This document shows positions 1-7,781 of a stretch of DNA of 32,855 bases, piece after piece; position 1 is the first letter of the stretch, and each line of letters starts with the position of its first letter. Origin of the DNA: an uncultured Alteromonadaceae bacterium (GTDB lineage Bacteria; Pseudomonadota; Gammaproteobacteria; Enterobacterales; Alteromonadaceae); contig CATMRP010000040.1 in the NCBI GenBank assembly GCA_950073835.1, positions 1-32,855 of the forward strand. The letters are read 5' to 3'. Both the position numbers and the translations under genes were made by a program. Under the pieces are notes generated by a model. That model saw only the letters and a program-made list of their open reading frames with translations. It ran no database searches and was not told the DNA's origin.

Positions 1-77
1 TCATCGATTATTTGTAACTGACACGGAGAGTTAACCATCATCCTGAAAAAGTTGCGTTTATCATCGTATCCTAACAT
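1..77 (-). CDS. PilZ-domain protein, N-terminal fragment (leaves left edge)
   Basis: Only the first 25 codons are inside the window, read leftward from ATG at 75-77. The peptide begins MLGYDDKRNFFRM and continues MVNSPCQLQIID. The charged stretch followed by RNFFRM and then a short strand is typical of the start of PilZ domains, whose RxxxR motif binds cyclic di-GMP. The start is supported by a GAGAGGAG ribosome-binding site about ten bases upstream and by a strong promoter at 141-169. It would be a cytosolic c-di-GMP receptor or adaptor. The diagnostic DxSxxG motif lies outside the window, so the family call rests on the N-terminus alone. Confidence 0.6.
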   Translation of the reverse strand, partial: MLGYDDKRNFFRMMVNSPCQLQIID

Positions 78-140
78 CTACTTACTTCTCCTCTCACCTC
101 AACTGCAAATGGAAAGGCAAATTGCCTTACTACTAACAAG

Positions 141-169
141 TTTATAGGGTGACATCCGTGAGTTGTCAA
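141..169 (-). promoter_or_regulatory. sigma-70 promoter for the PilZ gene
   Basis: On the minus strand TTGACA (164-169) is followed after exactly 17 bases by TATAAA (141-146). This is close to consensus and leads into the PilZ start at 77. Farther upstream (204-217) lies a perfect 14-base palindrome, AAATAACGTTATTT, which could be an operator. It could equally be part of the 3' end of the hrpA transcript, which points the same way and stops at 239. Confidence 0.7.
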
Positions 170-238
170 TGTAATTTCAGGCCAGCCTCAGGGGTTAAGT
201 TTAAAATAACGTTATTTGTTGGTTTTGAAGTCTCAGCG

Positions 239-3200
239 CTAATAGGCTTCCAGGACGCTTAACACCCGTTTTGCTGAAATTGGATAAGCCGTACCCAATT
301 GCTGAGCGAATAACGAGACCCTAAGCTCCTCAATCATCCAGCGCACTTGTGCCAGTTCAGCAGGCACTTTATCGACGTGGTATTTATTCAGCACCGCCGC
401 ATAGGCCTGCTCTACCTTATCCAGCGTAATTTGTTGCAAGCGATCACGATTCGGGTCGACTGGCAGCTTTTCCAGCCGGCGCGCCAATGCCTTTATGTAG
501 CGGTTCCAATCAGCCAGACGGGCAAAGCCCACTTCGGCCACAAAGCCCGGGTACACCAGCATCCCCAAATGCTGTTTGATGTGGTTAAGGCCTGCCACCA
601 TATCCAGTGATACTTTACCTTTCATTTTCTTTTGGCACTGATGAGCCAGTGTAAGACCGGTTTCGACCTGCTGAGCGATAGCCAGAACCGACTCATTGAT
701 ATTGGCCCGCACATGGTCGAGGCAACGGTCGAAACTCTCCTTATTGCGTACGACCAGTTCATGCTTAGCCTGAAATTCGTGGCTGAGCGCGTCGATACCA
801 GCCAGAATGCAGTCGTCAATAAGGGCTTTAATCTGGCCAAAGGGGTTAAAGTACAACCCCAGTTTGGCTTTGTTTGGCAGCTTCTGCTCAAGATAATTCA
901 CCGGCGAGGGCATGCCCAGCATCAGTAAACGATTAAGCCCCTGCTGATGCAACGTATTGGCTTTTTCCTGCTCGGCAATCAGTTCAATATCGACCCGGCC
1001 ATTGTGATTAACCAGCGCAGGAAAGGCCTGAACCTCAAAGCCGCCGTGCTTCTGGGTAAAGCTGGCTGGCAGCGTATCGAAATCCCAGTTGGTGATATCC
1101 TTACGCTCAAGCTCCGGTGTAGCAGCCTGTTCAAAGGTTTCTTTTACCCGTCCCTGCAGGCGGTCTTTTAAGGCTTGCAAATCATCGCCGCGACCAAGTA
1201 CCTTGTTATCAGCATCCACCACCGCAAAATGCATTATCAGGTGTTTGTCCAGTTGCTCCGGCTGCCAGTCTTCTTGCTCTACCCTCACCCCGGTCATTCT
1301 TAGCAACTTGGTACTCAGTGCTTCAAGCAGCTTAATTGGCTTGCCGGACTTTTGTTCCTGCATACGCATATCTGCCAGTGCCGCCTGGGCATAATTTGAC
1401 GCAGGCACAAAGTTACGCCGCAGGCGTTTCGGCAGGCTTTTTATCAACTGGACCACCCGCTCTTCACGCAGGCCCGGGACCTGCCAGTCAAAGCCGTCTT
1501 CCGCCACCTGATTAAGCAGCGGTAAAGGGATGCTTACTGTCACGCCATCGTCGTCGACGTTAGGTTCAAAATGATAACTCAGTGGCAGCGTTATGTTGCC
1601 CTGCTGCCAAACGTCCGGAAACGCATTGGCCGCCGAGGTGCCAGGTTGCTCGCGAAAAACATCCTGTTCAGTAAGGCGTAAAAAGTCTGTTGAGGACTGC
1701 TGCTTTAACCACTTTTTAAAGGCCGCGTCGTTATTTACCTCAACGGGCAGTTTATCGGCATAGAAATCCACCAGGATTTGTTCGTCAACCATCAGATCCC
1801 GACGCCGGGTTTTCTGCTCCCAGCCATCAGCCAGTTCAAGCAACGCCTGATTGTCTTCTAAAAAGGCATAACGTAGCTTTGTTTCGCCATTAACCAGTGC
1901 CTCTCGGATAAACAGCTGATGACAAGTGGCCGGATCAATCTGGCTGTAAGTCACATAACGCTGCGCCACAATCGGCAGGCCAAATAAGGTTACTCGCTCA
2001 CTGGCCGTCACTGCGCCGCGTTTTTTCGACCAGTGCGGTTCAGCGTAATTGCGTTTCACCAGATGCTCGCCCAGCGCTTCCAGCCATTGCGGTTCAATTT
2101 TGGCCACCATGCGACCAAACAGCTTGGACGTTTCCACCAGTTCGGCTGCCACTATCCATTTGGGATTGGCTTTAGCCAGCCCTGAGCCGGGAAAGATCAT
2201 AAATTTGGTATTGCGCGCGCCAAGGTATTCCCGGTCTTTGTCTTTCATGCCCACATGGGATAACAAACCACTACATAAAGCCTGATGGATGGCCTGATAG
2301 TCGGCCGCCTGACGGGTAATTCGCAAATCGATTTCAGCCACAGACTTACGTAACTGACTAACGATGTCCTGCCACTCGCGCATACGCAGGTAGTTAATAA
2401 AGTGGCCGTGGCACCATTTACGCAACTGGCTGTTCGACAGCGCTTTTTGCTGTTCCCGGAAGGCCACCCATAAATTCCAGAGGGCAATAAAATCGGAGTC
2501 TTTGTCGGCAAATTCACTGTGCGCCTCATCGGCCTGCGCCCGTTTATCCTGAGGACGCTCACGGGGATCCTGAATAGATAATCCGGCCGCAATCACCATC
2601 ACTTCCATCAGCGCGTTAAACTCACCGGCCGCCACCACCATACGGGCATAGCGCGGATCCACCGGTAGGCGGGAAATCTGCCGACCGAGTTTGGTTAACG
2701 CTACCCGGCCCTTCTTGCGGGTAATAGCTTCAATTTCTTCCAGCAAACGAAAACCATCGTTAATCTGACGGCTGTCCGGCGGCTGCACAAAGTCAAACTG
2801 GTTAATATCACCTAACCCCAGACTGGCCATTTGCAGAATGACTGAGGCCAGATTGGTCCGCAGAATCTCCGGATCGGTAAACGCCGGCCGGTTGTCGTAA
2901 TCCTGCTCTGAGTACAAACGAATACAGATACCTTCAGAAACCCGGCCGCATCGACCGGCACGCTGATTCGCTGAAGCCTGTGAGACAGGCTCAATGGGCA
3001 GACGCTGTACTTTACTGCGCGCGCTGTAGCGGGAAATACGCGCCGTACCCGGGTCGATAACATACTTGATGCCGGGTACTGTTAGTGACGTTTCCGCAAC
3101 GTTGGTCGACAGTACAATGCGCCGCCCGCTGTGCGACTGAAAAATCCGCTGTTGTTCAGAAGCCGATAATCTTGCGTACAGAGGAATAATTTCGGTGTGG

Positions 3201-4135
3201 CGATACTGGCGACGACTCAGTGCATCCTGGGTATCACGAATTTCACGCTCACCGCTTAAAAAGACCAGAATATCACCCGGTGGTTCGCGCATCAGTTCGT
3301 CCACTGCGTGGATGATCCGCTCTACCTGATCGGCGTCATCCTCGGCATCTTCGGGGTCGTGATAGCGAATTTCCACCGGGAAGGTTCTGCCACTCACTTC
3401 AATAATCGGCGCATCATTGAAATAGCGCGAAAAACGCTCAGGATCGATAGTTGCCGAGGTGATAATGACCTTTAGTTCCGGGCGTTTGGCCAGCAGTTGT
3501 TTAAGGTAACCAATCAGAAAATCGATATTCAGGCTGCGCTCATGGGCCTCATCGATAATGATGGTATCGTACTGATTCAGAAAACGATCCTGCTGCATTT
3601 CTGCCAGCAGCATACCGTCGGTCATCAGTTTTACCAGACTGTTATCGCTGACCTGATCAGAAAAGCGAATTTTAAAACCAACTAAATCACCAATAGTGGT
3701 ATTAAGTTCATCGGCGATGCGATTGGCCACGCTGCGGGCGGCCAGTCGCCTTGGCTGGGTGTGGGCAATGGTACCGGCCACGCCCCGGCCAAGTTCCAGG
3801 CAGATTTTAGGGATCTGGGTGGTTTTACCGGAGCCGGTCTCACCGGCGATGATGACTACCTGATTGTCGGCAATCGCCTGTTTGATGTCATCCTTTCTGT
3901 CGCTGACCGGCAGTGGCGGATACTCAATATCCGGAATAGACGCCTGGCGCGCCGAGCTCTTTTCCACCGAGGTATTAATACGCTCGATGATTTTTGCCAA
4001 TTGCTGCTGATTACCTTCTTTAGTTAGATCAGCCTTACTCAGTTTTTGTAACTGGCGGCGTAGAGGAAACCTGTCCTTAATAAGACATTGCGGTAATTGA
4101 CTGAGTAACGCACTGATCGGCGAAGGCTTTGACAT
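239..4135 (-). CDS. hrpA: ATP-dependent RNA helicase HrpA
   Basis: A 1298-residue DEAH-box RNA helicase, almost exactly the length of E. coli HrpA (about 1300). It is a cytosolic enzyme that unwinds RNA using ATP and has been linked to mRNA processing and to rescue of stalled ribosomes. Visible motifs are Walker A GETGSGKTTQ (residues 98-107), DEAH (195-198), SAT near 228 and QRAGRCGR, the motif VI arginine finger. After these come the helicase-associated and OB-fold regions and the long C-terminal domain (DUF3418 type) that separates HrpA from shorter DEAH helicases. The gene lies downstream of the CBS gene on the same strand with about 144 bases between them. No strong ribosome-binding site is seen before its ATG; the start was kept because it begins as family members do (MSKPSPISALLSQLPQCL). 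Confidence 0.96.
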   Translation of the reverse strand: MSKPSPISALLSQLPQCLIKDRFPLRRQLQKLSKADLTKEGNQQQLAKIIERINTSVEKSSARQASIPDIEYPPLPVSDRKDDIKQAIADNQVVIIAGETGSGKTTQIPKICLELGRGVAGTIAHTQPRRLAARSVANRIADELNTTIGDLVGFKIRFSDQVSDNSLVKLMTDGMLLAEMQQDRFLNQYDTIIIDEAHERSLNIDFLIGYLKQLLAKRPELKVIITSATIDPERFSRYFNDAPIIEVSGRTFPVEIRYHDPEDAEDDADQVERIIHAVDELMREPPGDILVFLSGEREIRDTQDALSRRQYRHTEIIPLYARLSASEQQRIFQSHSGRRIVLSTNVAETSLTVPGIKYVIDPGTARISRYSARSKVQRLPIEPVSQASANQRAGRCGRVSEGICIRLYSEQDYDNRPAFTDPEILRTNLASVILQMASLGLGDINQFDFVQPPDSRQINDGFRLLEEIEAITRKKGRVALTKLGRQISRLPVDPRYARMVVAAGEFNALMEVMVIAAGLSIQDPRERPQDKRAQADEAHSEFADKDSDFIALWNLWVAFREQQKALSNSQLRKWCHGHFINYLRMREWQDIVSQLRKSVAEIDLRITRQAADYQAIHQALCSGLLSHVGMKDKDREYLGARNTKFMIFPGSGLAKANPKWIVAAELVETSKLFGRMVAKIEPQWLEALGEHLVKRNYAEPHWSKKRGAVTASERVTLFGLPIVAQRYVTYSQIDPATCHQLFIREALVNGETKLRYAFLEDNQALLELADGWEQKTRRRDLMVDEQILVDFYADKLPVEVNNDAAFKKWLKQQSSTDFLRLTEQDVFREQPGTSAANAFPDVWQQGNITLPLSYHFEPNVDDDGVTVSIPLPLLNQVAEDGFDWQVPGLREERVVQLIKSLPKRLRRNFVPASNYAQAALADMRMQEQKSGKPIKLLEALSTKLLRMTGVRVEQEDWQPEQLDKHLIMHFAVVDADNKVLGRGDDLQALKDRLQGRVKETFEQAATPELERKDITNWDFDTLPASFTQKHGGFEVQAFPALVNHNGRVDIELIAEQEKANTLHQQGLNRLLMLGMPSPVNYLEQKLPNKAKLGLYFNPFGQIKALIDDCILAGIDALSHEFQAKHELVVRNKESFDRCLDHVRANINESVLAIAQQVETGLTLAHQCQKKMKGKVSLDMVAGLNHIKQHLGMLVYPGFVAEVGFARLADWNRYIKALARRLEKLPVDPNRDRLQQITLDKVEQAYAAVLNKYHVDKVPAELAQVRWMIEELRVSLFAQQLGTAYPISAKRVLSVLEAY

Positions 4136-4279
4136 AAAAGCAGATAATATCCGGAAACTAAAAAACGCAGCGATCCTAGAAGAACCGCCACCATTTTTCC
4201 AGTCTCATTATCCCGAATGCCTGCATGCCAGTCTTTTTTAGGCCAGTATCACTATAAAAATCAGGCGTTATCGGCTATT

Positions 4280-4699
4280 TCAGGCAGTTTTTGGGTATTC
4301 CGCGTGCAGGTGTTTATCAATAGCAAACAGGATCTGACTGCGGGTAATGCAGCCTACCAGTTTATTTTCGCTATTGACCACCGGATATACCTTAGGCTTT
4401 TCAACCAGCAGTTTTTCCGCCACTTCCAGAATCGACATGTCATCTCGCACCGTCAGTACCGGTGTTTGCATAATTTCACCCACGCGACAAACCTGCTCAC
4501 GATAATAGGTCGATTCCACCATGGCTTTGATGCAGTCCTGTTCGGATAAAAAGCCACACAACTCCCCTGCACTGTCAAGCACAGGGCCGCCTGACTGATT
4601 ATTTTGCAATAGCTTTTCGACCGCTTCAGCCACCGGCATAGTCTCAGTGAGCTTTACCGGATGCTGACTCATGTATTTACCTACCAGTAACGATTCCAT
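4280..4699 (-). CDS. Two-CBS-domain protein
   Basis: A 139-residue cytosolic protein made of two CBS motifs, roughly residues 7-60 (starting near VGKYMSQHPVKL) and 73-128 (VGEIMQTPVLTV to IDKHL), with almost nothing else. Such stand-alone pairs bind adenine nucleotides and usually regulate a partner enzyme or transporter. The sequence does not reveal the partner. I chose ATG at 4697-4699 because AAAGGAGGATCT lies immediately upstream; an in-frame extension of 20 residues to 4759 has no such site and looks unlike the family. hrpA follows on the same strand, but the gap is large enough for separate transcription. Confidence 0.9.
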   Translation of the reverse strand: MESLLVGKYMSQHPVKLTETMPVAEAVEKLLQNNQSGGPVLDSAGELCGFLSEQDCIKAMVESTYYREQVCRVGEIMQTPVLTVRDDMSILEVAEKLLVEKPKVYPVVNSENKLVGCITRSQILFAIDKHLHAEYPKTA

Positions 4700-4839
4700 A
4701 GATCCTCCTTTGCCACCATTAAACCTTACGCTCTGCTGTGGCCTGATTGTTATTATCAAGAGGGTGATAGCGCATACTACAGCTATATAACGGAGCCAGA
4801 ACGCCCGGTTATTAAGACAGCCTCTGGGGCTTTTTGCCC

Positions 4840-4889
4840 TATAATAAGCCTAGTTCACAATGCGATGGAATGTTAACTATTTCTTAACA
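4840..4889 (+). promoter_or_regulatory. Candidate promoter and inverted repeat upstream of the small + strand ORF
   Basis: A perfect -10 hexamer TATAAT is at 4840-4845, but no convincing -35 lies 16-18 bases upstream. Downstream is a perfect inverted repeat, TGTTAA (4871-4876), seven bases, TTAACA (4884-4889), which could be an operator overlapping the start of the transcript. The unit would serve the short ORF at 4934-4999. Assignment is tentative. Confidence 0.3.
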
Positions 4890-4933
4890 CTACTTTGGTC
4901 GTAATAAAGGGGGTATTTTAGGAGGAGGAAAAG

Positions 4934-4999
4934 GTGAATTCAGCAGGCAATCTAAACACTGAAGCGCTGTATCACCGGTTAAGGCACTCCGGGCATTAA
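4934..4999 (+). CDS. Candidate 21-residue small protein, unknown
   Basis: A GTG-started ORF encoding MNSAGNLNTEALYHRLRHSGH. It is notable for its signals: an exceptionally strong ribosome-binding site, AGGAGGAGG (4920-4928), lies about five bases before the start, and a stem-loop (4991-5014) begins within its last codons and stop. It lies on the opposite strand to both neighbours, between the CBS gene and the peptidase. I do not recognise the peptide. It is basic and hydrophilic, with no membrane segment or secretion signal. It could be a genuine small protein, a leader peptide, or the remnant of a longer gene that kept its translation start. Confidence 0.4.
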   Translation: MNSAGNLNTEALYHRLRHSGH

Positions 5000-5014
5000 C
5001 AGAAATCAATGCCC
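4991..5014 (+). terminator. Stem-loop at end of the small + strand ORF
   Basis: GGGCATT (4991-4997) pairs perfectly with AATGCCC (5008-5014) across a ten-base loop, followed on the + strand by GCTTTCAGTTTT. The modest T-richness on that side favours + strand termination after the small ORF. It may also act at the 3' end of the peptidase gene, which converges from the right and stops at 5025, although the minus-strand side lacks a T-run. Confidence 0.5.
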
Positions 5015-5024
5015 GCTTTCAGTT

Positions 5025-6047
5025 TTACTCAATCCAATCTTTATAGATGCCAACTTTCACTTTGCCATCAGTATCGATTTGCGCCCGGTACATACCGGCA
5101 GAATTAAACACCGCAGCAATGTTGCCATCGTGGTCAATGGCGATAATCCCGCCATCACCACCGGCTTCAACCAGCACGTCGTTGATCACTGTGTTCGCCG
5201 CTTCATCAAGGCTAACGCCGGTATATTTCATGCGTGAGCAAATGTCTGCAGCGACATGGTAGCGAATAAAATACTCACCGTGGCCGGTGGCTGATACCGC
5301 ACAGCTGCTATTGTCGGCCCAGGTACCGGCACCAATTACCGGTGAGTCACCAATACGGCCATAACGCTTGGCTGTCATGCCGCCCGTGGACGTGCCGGCC
5401 ACCAGATTACCCTGCTTATCAATGACCACAGCACCAACCGTGCCAATGCGCTCGTTACCCTGTTGGCCACCGTAAGCAATACCCGCCTTTAAAATTCGTT
5501 CCCGGGCTTTTTCCAGCGCTTTATAACGACGTTCGGTATCAAAAATATGGTTATCGACCGGCTCCATACCGCGCGATAAAGCAAATTCTTCGGCGCCTTC
5601 CCCGCTTAACATAACATGGGGAGAATGCTCCATTACCGCTTGTGCGGCAGCAATCGGGCTGGCGATTGTTTTAACGCCTGCTACCGCGCCTGCGTTTAAC
5701 GTGCCACCATGCATCATGGAGGCATCCAGCTCATGTTCGCCGTCAAATGTGTATACCGCGCCAATGCCAGCGTTAAACAGTGGCGATTGTTCAAGCACCT
5801 GAATGGTTTCTACCACTGCGGTTTCGCCGTCTACGCCGGACTGCAATAACGCATAACCTTTTTTAACTGCTTCGGTGAGTTTCTCAACGTAGGCTTTCTC
5901 ACGCTCCGGTGTCATGTTCTTTTTCAAAATCGTGCCAGCGCCGCCATGGATAACAATGGCAACATCAGCCGCCAAAGCCTGAAAGGATAAGCCCATTGCG
6001 CACAAAGAAGCGGCGAGAAGAGATTTGATAGATACATTATTCAACAT
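5025..6047 (-). CDS. Exported isoaspartyl peptidase / plant-type L-asparaginase
   Basis: A 340-residue Ntn-hydrolase precursor. Residues 1-27 form a signal peptide (hydrophobic core LLAASLCAMGLSF, cleavage after ALA), so it acts in the periplasm or outside. The mature part opens with VAIVIHGGAG, the family's N-terminal motif. Known members cleave themselves before a threonine that becomes the catalytic nucleophile; here it is Thr203 in the motif IGTVGAVVID, and the downstream TSTGGMTAKRYGRIGDSPVIGAGTWAD substrate region is intact. It hydrolyses beta-aspartyl dipeptides and asparagine, recycling damaged peptides as nitrogen source. AGGG about seven bases before the ATG supports the start. It is divergent from sbcB across 187 bases. 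Confidence 0.93.
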   Translation of the reverse strand: MLNNVSIKSLLAASLCAMGLSFQALAADVAIVIHGGAGTILKKNMTPEREKAYVEKLTEAVKKGYALLQSGVDGETAVVETIQVLEQSPLFNAGIGAVYTFDGEHELDASMMHGGTLNAGAVAGVKTIASPIAAAQAVMEHSPHVMLSGEGAEEFALSRGMEPVDNHIFDTERRYKALEKARERILKAGIAYGGQQGNERIGTVGAVVIDKQGNLVAGTSTGGMTAKRYGRIGDSPVIGAGTWADNSSCAVSATGHGEYFIRYHVAADICSRMKYTGVSLDEAANTVINDVLVEAGGDGGIIAIDHDGNIAAVFNSAGMYRAQIDTDGKVKVGIYKDWIE

Positions 6048-6174
6048 TAGTGGACCCTAAATTTATTATCGTTGTGTAATTTACTCTACTGCCTATTGCC
6101 GGCAGGTGCCAGAGTCATTCAACCTGTGAGACCGGGACTTCCTCCCGAACACGGATTTTCTGGCTGCTCCCCCG

Positions 6175-6202
6175 GTTAACCATGTTAGGATGTCACTATA
6201 AA
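6175..6202 (+). promoter_or_regulatory. Candidate promoter for sbcB
   Basis: GTTAAC (6175-6180) and TATAAA (6197-6202) are separated by 16 bases, about 33 bases before the sbcB ATG. The -35 match is weak. No clear ribosome-binding site follows. Confidence 0.35.
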
Positions 6203-6234
6203 AGCAAAAGCGTTACGGATTAAACAACCTAAAC

Positions 6235-7674
6235 ATGAGTACTACCAGTTCTGCAACCTTTCTCTTCCACGATTACGAAACCTGGGGAGTCAGCCCGCAA
6301 AAAGACCAGCCGAGCCAGTTCGCTGCTATTCGCACCGATCAGGATCTTAATGAGGTGGGTAAACCCATCAATATTATGTGTCGCATTGCTAACGATTACC
6401 TGCCCCATCCCCAGGCGGCCCTGGTGACTAAATTGACACCACAACATACCCTGCGGGATGGTATGACAGAAGCAGACTTTGCCGCCAGGGTACATCAGGC
6501 CATGAGCGAGCCCAATACCTGCGTGGTGGGCTACAACAGTATTCGCTTCGACGATGAAGTGAGTCGTTACATGTTTTATCGAAATTTTTACGACCCTTAT
6601 GGCCGGGAATGGCAAAACGGCAATAGTCGTTGGGATATCATTGATCTGGTCCGAGCCTGCTACGCGCTCCGCCCGGAAGGTATAGAGTGGCCGCTTAGGG
6701 AAGACGGCAGCCCGAGCTTTAAACTGGAGTTACTCACCGCGGCAAACGGTATCGACCATGGGCAGGCGCACGACGCCCTGGCCGATGTGCGGGCCACCAT
6801 TGCTCTGGCCCGTTTGATAAAAGAAAAACAGCCCAAGCTTTTTGACTATGCATTTTCATTACGCCAGAAAGCCCAGGTGATCAAACAGATAAATCTGCAA
6901 CAGCTCACGCCACTGGTACATGTTTCGTCTAAAATCCCCGCCAGTCAGGGCTGTTGCACATGGATCCTGCCGGTTGCCCAGCACCCCACCAATCCCAACG
7001 CGATTATTTGCGTGGATTTAAGCAAAGACCCCGGGGTCATCTTAAGCGAGAATGCAGAGACACTGCGTAGCCTGCTGTATGCACGCCAGGAAAGCTTTGA
7101 GGAAGGCCAGCAACGCCCTGGTATTAAGCTTATCCACATTAACCGTTCACCGTTTATTACCACCGCTAAAGCGTTAACCGAAGATAATGCCGATCGTCTG
7201 GGCCTCGACCGTGCGCAGTGCCTGGAGAATTACAAACGCCTGGCCGAAGATACCGCCTGGCGGGATACTCTGATTGAGCTTTACAATGAGCCCCACGAAG
7301 ATAGCGAAGTTGATGCCGATCATGCGCTCTACAGCGGTGGCTTTTTAACCAACGAAGAGAAGCACTGGTGCGATGATGTACGACAGGCTGAGCCGGAGCA
7401 GCTTAGCGTGCTTGCCGGGCGCATGCAAAATCCCAAACTTAAAACCCTGCTGTTCAGATACCGGGCCAGAAACTTCCCGCACACTCTGACGTTTGAGGAA
7501 AGCCAGCGTTGGCAGCAACACCGCCAATTTAGATTGACAGCACCGGATTCTCCGGCCAGTATCACCATAGATGCTTACCTGCTGGAGCTGGAGCAGTTGG
7601 CGATGCAACATGCAGAGAATCACGAGCACAAAGCGATATTAAAAGCGTTATACGATTACGCACAAAATTTGTAG
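6235..7674 (+). CDS. sbcB: Exodeoxyribonuclease I
   Basis: A 479-residue protein (E. coli ExoI has 475) that degrades single-stranded DNA 3' to 5', acting in mismatch repair and recombination and interacting with SSB. The DEDDh catalytic residues are all visible with the E. coli spacing: Asp13 and Glu15 in FHDYETWG, Asp106 in RFDDEVSR, and His179 with Asp184 in HDALADVRAT. The following SH3-like and C-terminal helical domains that form the DNA clamp are full length. It is read away from the peptidase gene and followed by a hairpin (7674-7706), suggesting a single-gene transcript. The ATG is taken because MSTTSSATFLFHDYETWG aligns with the family's short N-terminus, although no good ribosome-binding site precedes it. 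Confidence 0.96.
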   Translation: MSTTSSATFLFHDYETWGVSPQKDQPSQFAAIRTDQDLNEVGKPINIMCRIANDYLPHPQAALVTKLTPQHTLRDGMTEADFAARVHQAMSEPNTCVVGYNSIRFDDEVSRYMFYRNFYDPYGREWQNGNSRWDIIDLVRACYALRPEGIEWPLREDGSPSFKLELLTAANGIDHGQAHDALADVRATIALARLIKEKQPKLFDYAFSLRQKAQVIKQINLQQLTPLVHVSSKIPASQGCCTWILPVAQHPTNPNAIICVDLSKDPGVILSENAETLRSLLYARQESFEEGQQRPGIKLIHINRSPFITTAKALTEDNADRLGLDRAQCLENYKRLAEDTAWRDTLIELYNEPHEDSEVDADHALYSGGFLTNEEKHWCDDVRQAEPEQLSVLAGRMQNPKLKTLLFRYRARNFPHTLTFEESQRWQQHRQFRLTAPDSPASITIDAYLLELEQLAMQHAENHEHKAILKALYDYAQNL

Positions 7675-7706
7675 TATTTGTGTAGGGTCAACCGCTACAG
7701 AAATAC
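7674..7706 (+). terminator. Hairpin after sbcB
   Basis: GTATTT (7674-7679), one mismatched G, then TGTAG (7681-7685) pair with CTACA (7695-7699) and AAATAC (7701-7706) across a nine-base loop. It starts at the last base of the sbcB stop codon. There is no T-tract after it, so intrinsic termination is uncertain. Confidence 0.45.
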
Positions 7707-7781
7707 CCAAAATTGCAGATATAGAATAATAATAATGACAACTTGTTCACATGCGCGCAGCGCTAACAAACAGGAATGGCA

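Noticed and set aside
4817-4837. AGCC/GGCT mini-hairpin followed by TTTTT
   Set aside because: Only four base pairs, and on the + strand there is no gene upstream for it to terminate.
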